Assembly (NCBI GenBank): GCA_905214545.1
Contig: CAJMMO010000001.1
Location: 186,001 to 250,000 of the forward strand
Reading direction: 5' to 3'
From: an uncultured bacterium
GTDB lineage: Bacteria > Bacillota > Bacilli > Lactobacillales > Lactobacillaceae
DNA length: 64,000 bases
In this document: positions 1 through 8,412 of the stretch, piece by piece
Numbering within the stretch: position 1 is the stretch's first letter
How the letters are laid out: every line of letters starts with the position of its first letter
Position numbers and translations under genes: made by a program
The notes under the pieces: generated by a model
Told to the model about the DNA's origin: nothing
The model's database searches: none
Seen by the model: only the letters and a program-made list of their open reading frames with translations

Positions 1-441
1 ATTTCTATGGAAGACCCATACGACGAAAACGACGTTGAAGGTATGGTTAACTTCACCAAGACCCACAAAGACCGTCTGCAAATCGTTCTGGATGACTTCA
101 TCTGCACCAACCCTAAGCTGTTGACTAAGGCTATCAAGGAAGGTGCCGGCAACGCTTCACTGATCAAGCTGAACCAGATCGGTTCCGTAACTGAAACCCT
201 GGAAACCATCCGTCTGTCACGCAAGAACGGTTACAACACCATGATTTCTCACCGTTCAGGTGAAACTGGCGACACCTTCATCGCTGACTTCGCAGTTGCT
301 ACTAACGGCGGCCAACTGAAGACCGGTGCTCCAGCTCGTTCAGAACGTGTTGAAAAGTACAACCAATTACTGAGAATTGAAGAAGAATTAGGCGACGGCG
401 AACGTCTGGACACTTTCCCAGACAACGTTGACCTGGACTAA
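1..441 (+). CDS. eno: Enolase, C-terminal part (5' end outside window)
   Basis: Glycolytic enolase converts 2-phosphoglycerate to phosphoenolpyruvate in the cytoplasm. The reading frame is open from the first base, so the gene starts upstream and only about 146 C-terminal residues are present. Enolase landmarks are visible: the SMEDPYDEND segment carrying metal-binding acidic residues, the LIKLNQIGSV segment with the catalytic lysine, and the SHRSGETGDTFIAD active-site segment. Codon choice (GCT, GTT, GGT, CGT) is that of a highly expressed gene. A strong hairpin terminator follows at about 500-530, so this is the end of its transcript. Family assignment is secure; which of several enolase paralogues it is cannot be told from the fragment. 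Confidence 0.96.
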   Translation: MSMEDPYDENDVEGMVNFTKTHKDRLQIVLDDFICTNPKLLTKAIKEGAGNASLIKLNQIGSVTETLETIRLSRKNGYNTMISHRSGETGDTFIADFAVATNGGQLKTGAPARSERVEKYNQLLRIEEELGDGERLDTFPDNVDLD

Positions 442-497
442 TTTTTAAAAATCCGCTTAACTGGTTTTAGTTAAGAAAATAAATTTCTCGTTTACGC

Positions 498-531
498 AAA
501 AAGCAATCCTTTGGGGTTGCTTTTTTGTTTG
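498..531 (+). terminator. Rho-independent terminator after eno
   Basis: A 7-bp stem (503-509 with 514-520, loop TTTG) is followed directly by a run of T residues. Confidence 0.85.
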
Positions 532-540
532 CTTTAAAAG

Positions 541-783
541 GGGATGCGTTGAGCAGATTTCTTGCCTCTGGCAAAGGTTAATGCTTTAATTATCACTATC
601 TTTTTGTTATGTTAAATAACAAGAAAAGTGTTATTAAATGATGACGCTTTTAAATGGCGAAAGGGCAAGGCACCACGCAAAATGCCGGTATAAGGGCTAT
701 TGACCACGGTGCCTGCCATCTCCATGGTATTGGTAAAATGCCTGTATATTTTTGATAAAAAATAACGCAGTATGTTATTTTTA
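541..783. other. AT-rich intergenic region, no convincing gene
   Basis: The gap between enolase and the surface-protein gene is about 400 bp. Beyond the terminator it holds a 7-bp inverted repeat (AGGCACC at 668-674, GGTGCCT at 708-714) and a 33-codon frame starting at 654 without a ribosome site. The minus-strand frame crossing it also lacks support. No RNA gene was recognised. Confidence 0.4.
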
Positions 784-792
784 TGCTAATAT
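784..792 (+). promoter_or_regulatory. Extended -10 promoter of the LPQTG surface-protein gene
   Basis: TGCTAATAT fits an extended -10 element (TGN plus a TATAAT-like hexamer). It lies about 50 bp before the start codon in AT-rich DNA. No good -35 is visible, which extended -10 promoters tolerate. Confidence 0.45.
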
Positions 793-841
793 ATACGTGA
801 AGAGATAAAAGATAAATCTTAGCTGACAGAGGAATAAGAAA

Positions 842-2926
842 ATGAGAACCAAAGATTTCATGCAACCACGTTTTTCAATTAGAAAATTAACTATTGGTGC
901 TGTGAGCGTGATGTTTGGGGCTGTTATTTTCGGCGTATCAGCTACGCAAGTTAAAGCAGCAGTACAGCCAGAGCAGCCACAAACTGAGCAAGTACAGACT
1001 GAACAAAAACAGTCAGAACAAGCACAGCCAACTCAAACCGATGCTGCAAAGGCTGTAACTGCAACTGCAGCAGACCAAGACACTGCTGCCAAGACTGAAA
1101 CTGTTGTTAAAAAGGTAGTGGCAACTGAACCAACACAAGGACAGACCACTGAGAAAGATGCATCACATGTGACAGGACTGCCAGCTGACGGCAAGGTTAA
1201 GGCAGACTTGTCCATCAGTGCCAAAGATAAAGATGGCAAGACTGAAGAAGTAAGTGCTGCTGCGAAGGACAACCAAGATAAAATTGTTGACGGCAAAACG
1301 GTCGCTGTCGATTCAAAAAATGCGCAAGATGTTGAAGCGCACTTAACTATTAAAAACACTGGCAACCAGGACGAAACGATCGGTGTTGGCGGTGCCTTTG
1401 CTGTTGGTCACGACCTCAGATTAAAGTTAAGCAGCTCTAACGGTTTAGTGCCTGACAGCCAAAAGGCTGTTTCCATTGACGTTACTGACGGGGATGGCAA
1501 GCAAGTCGCTAATTCCGGTTTGAACGTTTGGTATTACTACAAGCCGGCGGGTGGCAGCGGCCAAAAGGTGACTTACAACGATTGGCGTACTTTACCCGAT
1601 GCAGGTAAATATACTGCAATGATTGGCATTAATGGGACTTTGAAGGCTGGCTACACTGCTAAAGTGAATGTCCCACTGGTTAAAGAATCGAATAACAAAA
1701 CTCAGATTTCCTTGGCAGATGGATTTTTTGGAGATTACTCGAAGCTTACCGTTGAAACCAAGGAAGACAAGGGCGATCCGCTTTGGAACGTAAATGACCT
1801 GAAGGGCGCAGAAGTTATCCTGGCCACCAGACAAGGCGACGACTACGTAGAAATTTCCAAAGAAGACAGTGATGCGATCAAACAAGACAACTTCCCAGAT
1901 ATCTCAGATGTAGTTAAGGTTACTGATTCCGGCGACGTTTTTGACCAAAGCGGTCAAAACCTTTACAAAGACGGCTATTACATCATCAACTTGCAAGACA
2001 TCCAAAAGGTGCTTCAAAAGCATGGTTACACTGTTAACCCAAACACCAACTTGGACGGCGTGATGGATCACTACACTTACAACTCTTTTTCAAATAGTAC
2101 AGCCTTGAACATCATCCGCAACGGCCAAGCACATGAAGGAACTAATACTGGCAAGCCAGTCTTCTACATTGAAGTTCACAAAGTCTTGGATACCAAGGAT
2201 ACTGAGTTTGAAGAAGGCTCAACTGAAGCTAAAAACTTTAATCCTTCTGACCTGGTAAATTCAGTCAGCGATGTTACGAACTGGCACAATGCAAATTACG
2301 GCCCGCAATTTCCTGACACGCCAGTAGATAAAGGCCAAGCCAAAACTGAGATCACTGACGCGCAGGGCAACCCCGTTGACAAGATCGACGAAAACACTAA
2401 GCCTGGAACTTATTACGTTACTGTCAGTTACAAGATGACAGACAACATGCAGATCCAAAAGACTGCTACCGTGAAGGTTACCGCGAAGGCTAAGAAACCA
2501 GAAACTCCCGGCACTCCTTCAGATCCAGACCACAAGGGCGGTCAAACCGACAACAAGGGTTCCGATACGACCCCAACCACGCCGGCTACCCCAGAAGCTC
2601 CAGAAACTCCGGATACTCCTGACAGCCCAGCGATCGACAACAACGACAAGACTGATGTCGAAACCCCAGACGTTCCTGACGCCCCAGAAGCGCCAAGCAC
2701 CAAGGACGACACCGTCGCCAAGACTTTGCCAGCAGCTACTGCAACCGTTCAAAAGTTTGCCCCAGCCGCTGTTTCAGTAAAAAAGGCCGGCGCCGTTAAG
2801 GCCGCTGCTCCAAGTCAAAAAGCAGCGCTGCCGCAAACTGGTTCTGAAAACGCAACTGGCATTATCGGCATCCTGGCTGCAATCTTAGGCCTGTTCGGCT
2901 TAGGCTTCAGCAAGCGCCGCAACTAA
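842..2926 (+). CDS. LPQTG cell-wall-anchored surface protein with YSIRK-type signal
   Basis: A secreted protein of 694 residues predicted to be covalently attached to peptidoglycan by sortase. The N-terminus has a YSIRK-like signal (FSIRKLTIGA at 11-20) and a hydrophobic stretch ending near residue 40. A Gln/Thr-rich low-complexity segment follows, then about 400 residues of unfamiliar ectodomain. Around 500-550 there is an Ig-like module whose core (KPGTYYVTVSYK) resembles bacterial adhesin repeats. A Pro/Glu/Thr-rich wall-spanning linker covers about 555-640. The sorting signal is LPQTG at 663-667, then a hydrophobic helix and SKRRN. AGAGGAA precedes the ATG. An own promoter and terminator make it monocistronic. 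The ligand is unknown; adhesin is a guess from architecture. Confidence 0.9.
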   Translation: MRTKDFMQPRFSIRKLTIGAVSVMFGAVIFGVSATQVKAAVQPEQPQTEQVQTEQKQSEQAQPTQTDAAKAVTATAADQDTAAKTETVVKKVVATEPTQGQTTEKDASHVTGLPADGKVKADLSISAKDKDGKTEEVSAAAKDNQDKIVDGKTVAVDSKNAQDVEAHLTIKNTGNQDETIGVGGAFAVGHDLRLKLSSSNGLVPDSQKAVSIDVTDGDGKQVANSGLNVWYYYKPAGGSGQKVTYNDWRTLPDAGKYTAMIGINGTLKAGYTAKVNVPLVKESNNKTQISLADGFFGDYSKLTVETKEDKGDPLWNVNDLKGAEVILATRQGDDYVEISKEDSDAIKQDNFPDISDVVKVTDSGDVFDQSGQNLYKDGYYIINLQDIQKVLQKHGYTVNPNTNLDGVMDHYTYNSFSNSTALNIIRNGQAHEGTNTGKPVFYIEVHKVLDTKDTEFEEGSTEAKNFNPSDLVNSVSDVTNWHNANYGPQFPDTPVDKGQAKTEITDAQGNPVDKIDENTKPGTYYVTVSYKMTDNMQIQKTATVKVTAKAKKPETPGTPSDPDHKGGQTDNKGSDTTPTTPATPEAPETPDTPDSPAIDNNDKTDVETPDVPDAPEAPSTKDDTVAKTLPAATATVQKFAPAAVSVKKAGAVKAAAPSQKAALPQTGSENATGIIGILAAILGLFGLGFSKRRN

Positions 2927-2940
2927 CAATAGAAACTAAA

Positions 2941-2971
2941 AGCAGCTCCCTAGCGGGGGCTGTTTTTTTTA
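2941..2971 (+). terminator. Rho-independent terminator after the surface-protein gene
   Basis: Stem CAGCTCCC (2943-2950) pairs with GGGGGCTG (2955-2962) across loop TAGC, followed by eight T residues. Confidence 0.9.
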
Positions 2972-3017
2972 TGCTTTTGAAAGTTTTCCGAGAAATGTAA
3001 ACGCTTTAATTCATTAT

Positions 3018-3026
3018 TGCTATACT
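3018..3026 (+). promoter_or_regulatory. Putative cas9 promoter (extended -10)
   Basis: TGCTATACT is a good extended -10 element 44 bp before the cas9 ATG. The ribosome site AAGGAGA sits at about 3056-3062. A matching -35 is not evident. Confidence 0.5.
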
Positions 3027-3069
3027 TGAATTATTGAATAAGATTTTTGCGTTTTAAGGAGACATTTAT

Positions 3070-6000
3070 ATGACTCGCATTACAAAGCCATACATTTTGG
3101 GCTTGGATATTGGTACCAATTCTTGCGGTTACGCGGTTAGCGATATGAAGAACCAGCTGCTGCACATTAATGGTAAAACGGCGATTGGCGCCAGACTGTT
3201 TGAAGCTGGGAATCCTGCGGCAGAACGCAGAGGACATCGCACAATGCGCAGACGTCTTAAGCGCAGAAAGTGGCGCATTGGCTTACTGGAAGAGATCTTT
3301 GACCCATATATGGCTGAGGTCGACCCATACTTTTTTGCAAGATTAAAGCAATCGGGTCTGTCTCCTAAAGATCCAAACAAGACTACTCATGCTATTGTCT
3401 TCCCGACGCCAGCAGAAGATCAGGCTTTTTATGAGAAGTATCCAACCATCTATCATTTGCGAGAAGCGCTGATGACAGAAGACAAAAAGTTTGATTTACG
3501 GGAAGTTTATTTGGCAATTCACCATATTGTTAAGTACCGCGGCAACTTTTTGCAAGATACTCCTGTCAGCATGTTCAATGCATCAAGGATTGATGTTGCT
3601 AAAACTTTAGCAGAGCTGAATGAATTATTTGACCAGCAGTCAGTAGACAACAAAATTCAGTTCAACCTGGAACATGCGGATGAAGTAGAAAAGATTTTGC
3701 TTGATCACACTATTTATAAATTAGACAAGCAAAAGCAGATCGCCAAGCTGATAGCATATTCAAGCTCAGAAAAGGGCAATAAAGCTATTAACAAAATGAA
3801 TCGCGATGCTGCCAAACAACTTGCTAATGCGATCTTAGGGTACCAGACCCGTTTTGAACTTATCTTTCAATTAGATCTTGAATCAGACGATAAAAAGAAA
3901 TACAAATTCAGTCTTAATGATGCAAGTGCTGACACGGAATTAGATGAGCTAAGCAAGCAACTGGCTCCAGTACAATTGGACATTTTGAGCAAAATCCAAG
4001 AATTGTTTTCAGCAGTTACTCTGACTGACTTGGTTGACCCAGGAAAGACTCTTTCTGCAACCATGGTTAGAAAATACAAAGATCATGGCGACCATTATGA
4101 TTTATTGAAAAAAGTTATCAATGGTCAACAAGATGCCGATAAAGCTAGAGTCTTGCGCTTAGGTTATGATCTTTACGTTAAAAATAGACATGGAAAACTT
4201 AAAAAAGCCAAACAATATTTTGGGGAAAAGAAAATAAAGTCCAAATATAAGATAGATAAACAGTTTGGCAGAGAAGAATTTTATAACGTAGTTAAGAAGA
4301 ACCTTGATGATTCCGAAGCTGCAGATAAAATTCGTGACTTGATTGCCAAGGAAGAGTTTATGCCAAAGCAGCGGACTAATCAGAATGGCGTCATTCCAAA
4401 TCAGCTGCATCAGATAGAACTTGATCGCATTATCGAAAAGCAGAGTAAATACTACCCATTTTTAGCAGAAGCAAATCCAGTTGAAGATCATCGTACTCAG
4501 GCACCTTATAAATTGGATGAACTGGTTCGTTTCCGCGTGCCTTATTATGTGGGGCCGCTCATTGAAAAAACTGCGGGCAATTTAAGCGAGCAAGAAAAAG
4601 CAAACCAACAGTTTGCTTGGATGGTCCGCAAAGAGCCAGGCAGAATCACGCCTTGGAACTTTGAAGAAAAAGTCGACAAGATGGAGTCCGCAAACAGATT
4701 CATCAAACGGATGACCACGAAAGACACCTACTTGCTTGCAGAAGATGTCCTGCCAGCAAATAGTCTGCTTTACCAACGTTTTGAGGTCTTAAACGAGTTA
4801 AACAATATTCGAGTCAACCGCAGAAGACTTAGTGTCGAACAGAAGCAGGCCATTTACGAAGACTTGTTTAAGAAAAACAGGACTATCACCGCGAAAAAGC
4901 TGATAATTTACCTGGAAACCAATTATCAATTGCAGCATGTTGAGATTAAAGGCTTAAGCGACAAGAAAAAGTTTAATTCTTCGCTTTCAACTTATTACCA
5001 GCTGCAACAGATTCCTGGTCTCCAAGATAAACTGACGAATAGTCAATACCGGCAAGACATCGAGAATATTATTGAATGGTCAACTATTTTTGAGGACCGT
5101 CATATCTTTGCTAAAAAGCTTGCTGAAGTTCCTTGGCTGGAAGGCGATCAGAAAACCATTTCTCGTCTTAGCAAGTTGAGATACCAGGGCTGGGGCAGAC
5201 TTTCTAAAAAGCTGCTTACTGGCTTGCATGACCGCAACGGCCAAAATGTTATGGCCCAGCTTTGGGACAGCCAATCCAATTTCATGCAGATTATTAATGA
5301 GGCTGATTTCCAGTCTGCTATCGTTAAGGAAAATCAGAGCTTCACTAAGTCGACAGATCTGGAAGATATTTTGGCTGACGCCTATACTTCTCCCGCAAAT
5401 AAGAAAGCGATCAGACAGGTTGTCAAAGTGGTAGATGATGTCGTCAAAGCTGCTGGACACCAGGCTCCAAAACAAATCGCCATTGAGTTTGCAAGGGATG
5501 ACCCGCAGATAACCAAGATGAGGGGTAGTCAGCTGCGTAAAGCTTACAAAGATGTGTCTGCTGATTTAGTTGCTGAACAAGTTAAAAACAAGCTGGAGAC
5601 ATACATCAAAGACCGCAAATTGGCCAAGGACAAATACTACCTGTACTTCATGCAGGGTGGCCGTGATGCCTATTCGGGCCAAAAAATTAATTTGGATGAG
5701 GTTACGAAGAACTACCAGATTGACCATATTTTGCCGCAAGCTTTTGTTAAAGACGATTCTTTGACAAACAGGGTTCTGGTCAAAACGCCTTTGAATGCAT
5801 CCAAATCTGATGATGTGCCTTACAAGCATTTTGCTAACCTCAAAGTTCAAGGGGAAGACTTTACTGTAGGCCAAATGTGGCAGAGATGGTTTGAGCAAGG
5901 CTTAATCAGTAAAGCCAAGTACAGTAATTTACTTTTGGATGTTGACCATTTAAACAAGTACCAAAAATCTGGTTTTATCAATCGTCAGTTAGTTGAAACG

Positions 6001-7296
6001 AGCCAAATTATTAAATTGGTTGCCACTATTTTGCAGGCAAAGTATCCGCGAACTGAGATTATCTCTGTGAAGGCAAGCTATAACCATGCTATTCGTCAAA
6101 ATCCGCTCTATAACTTGTATAAGAGCAGAGAAGTAAACGATTATCACCACGCAATTGATGCTTACCTGTCTAATATTTGCGCCAACTTCTTATACCAAGT
6201 TTATCCAAAGCTGAGACCGTTTTTCGTCTATGGAGAGTACCAACGGTTTGAAAAGAACCCAGATGAGAAGAATCAGATTATTCATGATATGCGCAGGTTC
6301 AACTTCATTTGGCAATTGCTAAAGAAGGATTGGCCTGATGAGATCACAGTCAACGACAGCGATAAGGTTGTCTTTAACCGTAAGAAGGATATTATTGATC
6401 CGTTAAAGCGGGCATATAACTTCAAATACATGAACATTTCTCATGAGACCTATACTCGTGAAGACGAAATGTTTAATATGACTATTTACCCTGTTGCGAG
6501 TCGCGATACTAAAAAGCGTAGCAATTTGATAGAGAAGCGAAAAAATATGCCAGTTGATGTTTATGGTGGCTATAGTGGTAATAAAGATGCTTACATGGCC
6601 ATTGTTGCACTCAATAAGAAACATGGTAGAGAATACAGAGTCGTTGGTGTGCCGATGAGAGCACTGGCAAAGTTAAAGTCGAGCAAAGATCACAATGATT
6701 ATTTATCAAAGCTTCACGAATTATTAAGCTTAGAAATTTTATATACTGCCAGTGGAAAGAGAAACTCAGTTCTATCATTCAATATACTGAAGAGCCGTGT
6801 GCCTTATGGTCAACTAGTTATTGATGGTAATCGAAAGTTTATTATAAGTAGTTCAACTTACATTTATAATGCAAAGCAATTAGTACTGTCTGAAGAAGCA
6901 ATGAAAATCCTTACTGATAGCTTTACTTTCGAAGACCGTAAATCATTAACCGACAATGCTATGAAGGAAAATTATGTGCGGGTCTATGATGAATTATTAG
7001 ATAAAGTTAATAGATATTTACCATTATTTGATACCAATAAGTTTAGAGAAAAACTTAATGCTGGTAGAGAAAAATTCATCAAACTGAGTATTTCAGAGCA
7101 ATACGTTGACCTGCAGGCTATTTTGAATGGCTTGCATGATAATATGACTATTCAAAAAATTTCCAACATTGGTTTAAACACACCTCTGGGCCAGTTCCAA
7201 TATACGAGTGGTACTGTGCTTAGTGATAACGCTGTTTTGGTATATAAGTCGCCATCTGGATTATTTGAAAAACGTGTAAAGATATCTGATTTGTAA
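3070..7296 (+). CDS. cas9: CRISPR-associated endonuclease Cas9, type II-A
   Basis: RNA-guided DNA endonuclease, 1408 residues and intact, within the usual II-A range. In order: RuvC-I with D13 (LGLDIGTNS), the arginine-rich bridge helix about 55-80, a helical recognition lobe, RuvC-II with E806 (IAIEFARD), and the HNH domain with D885/H886 (QIDHILPQAF) and N909. RuvC-III follows (YHHAIDAY, H1026/H1027, D1030), then the C-terminal PAM-interacting domain. All nuclease residues are present, so both strands should be cut. Near the C-terminus the motif aligned with the SpCas9 RKR PAM-reading residues reads Q1375-F-Q1377, which points to a PAM other than NGG. The last 640 bp are AT-rich. It is followed by a strong terminator, so cas1-cas2-csn2 probably need their own promoter or readthrough. 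Confidence 0.98.
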   Translation: MTRITKPYILGLDIGTNSCGYAVSDMKNQLLHINGKTAIGARLFEAGNPAAERRGHRTMRRRLKRRKWRIGLLEEIFDPYMAEVDPYFFARLKQSGLSPKDPNKTTHAIVFPTPAEDQAFYEKYPTIYHLREALMTEDKKFDLREVYLAIHHIVKYRGNFLQDTPVSMFNASRIDVAKTLAELNELFDQQSVDNKIQFNLEHADEVEKILLDHTIYKLDKQKQIAKLIAYSSSEKGNKAINKMNRDAAKQLANAILGYQTRFELIFQLDLESDDKKKYKFSLNDASADTELDELSKQLAPVQLDILSKIQELFSAVTLTDLVDPGKTLSATMVRKYKDHGDHYDLLKKVINGQQDADKARVLRLGYDLYVKNRHGKLKKAKQYFGEKKIKSKYKIDKQFGREEFYNVVKKNLDDSEAADKIRDLIAKEEFMPKQRTNQNGVIPNQLHQIELDRIIEKQSKYYPFLAEANPVEDHRTQAPYKLDELVRFRVPYYVGPLIEKTAGNLSEQEKANQQFAWMVRKEPGRITPWNFEEKVDKMESANRFIKRMTTKDTYLLAEDVLPANSLLYQRFEVLNELNNIRVNRRRLSVEQKQAIYEDLFKKNRTITAKKLIIYLETNYQLQHVEIKGLSDKKKFNSSLSTYYQLQQIPGLQDKLTNSQYRQDIENIIEWSTIFEDRHIFAKKLAEVPWLEGDQKTISRLSKLRYQGWGRLSKKLLTGLHDRNGQNVMAQLWDSQSNFMQIINEADFQSAIVKENQSFTKSTDLEDILADAYTSPANKKAIRQVVKVVDDVVKAAGHQAPKQIAIEFARDDPQITKMRGSQLRKAYKDVSADLVAEQVKNKLETYIKDRKLAKDKYYLYFMQGGRDAYSGQKINLDEVTKNYQIDHILPQAFVKDDSLTNRVLVKTPLNASKSDDVPYKHFANLKVQGEDFTVGQMWQRWFEQGLISKAKYSNLLLDVDHLNKYQKSGFINRQLVETSQIIKLVATILQAKYPRTEIISVKASYNHAIRQNPLYNLYKSREVNDYHHAIDAYLSNICANFLYQVYPKLRPFFVYGEYQRFEKNPDEKNQIIHDMRRFNFIWQLLKKDWPDEITVNDSDKVVFNRKKDIIDPLKRAYNFKYMNISHETYTREDEMFNMTIYPVASRDTKKRSNLIEKRKNMPVDVYGGYSGNKDAYMAIVALNKKHGREYRVVGVPMRALAKLKSSKDHNDYLSKLHELLSLEILYTASGKRNSVLSFNILKSRVPYGQLVIDGNRKFIISSSTYIYNAKQLVLSEEAMKILTDSFTFEDRKSLTDNAMKENYVRVYDELLDKVNRYLPLFDTNKFREKLNAGREKFIKLSISEQYVDLQAILNGLHDNMTIQKISNIGLNTPLGQFQYTSGTVLSDNAVLVYKSPSGLFEKRVKISDL

Positions 7297-7300
7297 CAGC

Positions 7301-7337
7301 AAAAAGGGAGAATCAAATTATTGATTCTCCCTTTTTT
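7301..7337. terminator. Bidirectional terminator after cas9
   Basis: A perfect 16-bp inverted repeat (7301-7316 with 7321-7336, loop ATTA) has A-tract and T-tract flanks. It can stop cas9 transcripts and act as backup for the opposing tracrRNA. Confidence 0.93.
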
Positions 7338-7342
7338 AGACA

Positions 7343-7459
7343 TAAAAAAAGTCCCTCGATAGCTCGGGACAAGTGTTGAAACTTTGCGCATAGCGCATTG
7401 CTTGATTTTAAATCTGATTGTTAGATCAATGAAGTTTAGTTCGCCAGTGATCAGCTGAC
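7343..7459 (-). ncRNA. tracrRNA
   Basis: Trans-activating RNA that pairs with the crRNA repeat and holds it in Cas9. The minus-strand transcript carries an anti-repeat at 7442-7405. Its DNA complement matches the array repeat almost completely: 24 consecutive positions (7416-7439) with one difference, a 2-nt insertion (7414-7415) that would bulge, then a 9-bp lower stem including G-U pairs. The tail folds into three hairpins: TGCGC-TAT-GCGCA at 7397-7385 (nexus-like), AAGT/ACTT at 7384-7371, and a terminal GTCCC/GGGAC stem at 7370-7351 followed by seven U residues (7350-7344). This is the expected II-A tracrRNA layout. The 5' end is inferred from the promoter guess and may be longer. The gene runs opposite to cas9 and cas1. 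Confidence 0.9.
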
Positions 7460-7465
7460 AGGTTC

Positions 7466-7494
7466 ACCTTATCATTTAAAACTATTTATAGCAA
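7466..7494 (-). promoter_or_regulatory. Putative tracrRNA promoter
   Basis: On the minus strand, TTGCTA (7494-7489) and TAAGGT (7471-7466) are 17 bp apart, and TGA before the -10 makes it extended. The inferred start is near 7459. A second AT-rich element, TGCTATAAA, lies slightly upstream and could start a longer form. Confidence 0.4.
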
Positions 7495-7503
7495 GGAGCA
7501 AAA

Positions 7504-8412
7504 ATGGGTTGGAGAAATGTAATTATCACTCAGCACGCTAAGCTTTCCTATTCGATGAATATGATGCTTGTTCAGACTGCAGACGGGATTAATCAGATCC
7601 CAATCGAAGATATCAATTTAGTACTAATTTCAACGACGCAGGCCGTGATCACAAGTGCTTTGATCAATAAGCTGATTCAAAACCAAAGCAAGCTGATCTT
7701 TGTTGATGAGAAAGACTCGCCAGTAGCCGAGACCGTTGGCTACTATCCTAATAATCGCAATCTGACAAGAATTGTCGGGCAATTTAATTGGGATCAGTCT
7801 AGGGTAGAGCAGCTATGGACCAAGATCGTGCAGGCCAAAATCAGCAATCAGATTGCAGTTTTGAATAATTATCAGTTGCCTAGTCAATCTGTAGAGCAGG
7901 AACTAGACCAGCTTGAACTTAATGACCAAACCAACAGAGAGGCTGCTGCAGCCAGAAAATACTTTATGGTCCTGTTTGGCGATGACTTTGTCAGGCGCAA
8001 TTCTGATGCAATTAATGCTGCCTTGGATTACGGCTATGCAATTCTGCTTTCTGCCTTTAACAGAGAGATCGACATGGCAGGCTATTTGACTTATTTAGGC
8101 ATCCACCATCATTCGGATGCTAATGAGTTCAACTTAGCCAGTGACTTGATGGAGCCTTTTCGGCCGTTCATCGATTACTGGGTGAAGGCCAATGAAAGTA
8201 TCACCGAACTGACACCTAATATTAAATACGGCCTAGTTGAACTTCTGAGCTTAGAGATCAACTTTGCTGGCAAAAAGACCCTGCTGAGCAATGCGATAAG
8301 TAAGTACATGCGTAACTGCCTGAACTTTTTAGACGGCAAGACAGATCAAATTAGAATTGAGATGGGGATTAGCAATGAGGTACCGAGTCGTGCGCTTAAT
8401 GATAATGTTTGA
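7504..8412 (+). CDS. cas1: CRISPR integrase subunit Cas1 (type II)
   Basis: Metal-dependent integrase that, with Cas2, inserts new spacers at the leader-proximal repeat. The length of 302 residues is close to other II-A Cas1 proteins. The N-terminal beta domain starts at MGWRNVIIT. The helical catalytic domain contains the conserved block around LGIHHHSDANEFNLASDL followed by MEPFRPFID, which supplies the histidine and acidic metal ligands. AAGGAG at 7493-7498 precedes the ATG at good spacing. It overlaps cas2, as is typical of an adaptation operon. The 5' region is shared with the divergent tracrRNA promoter, so the two transcription units may interfere. Confidence 0.97.
   Translation: MGWRNVIITQHAKLSYSMNMMLVQTADGINQIPIEDINLVLISTTQAVITSALINKLIQNQSKLIFVDEKDSPVAETVGYYPNNRNLTRIVGQFNWDQSRVEQLWTKIVQAKISNQIAVLNNYQLPSQSVEQELDQLELNDQTNREAAAARKYFMVLFGDDFVRRNSDAINAALDYGYAILLSAFNREIDMAGYLTYLGIHHHSDANEFNLASDLMEPFRPFIDYWVKANESITELTPNIKYGLVELLSLEINFAGKKTLLSNAISKYMRNCLNFLDGKTDQIRIEMGISNEVPSRALNDNV

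Noticed and set aside
668..714. 7-bp inverted repeat as a riboswitch or mobile-element end
   Set aside because: Arms are short, 33 bp apart, with no T-run or flanking target duplication.
654..755. 33-codon plus-strand frame between enolase and the surface-protein gene, and the longer minus-strand frame over the same DNA
   Set aside because: No ribosome site, no recognisable protein pattern, and overlap with the promoter region of the next gene.
8357..8374. Upstream TTG start for cas2
   Set aside because: The added residues do not resemble Cas2 and the ATG at 8375 gives the conserved first strand.
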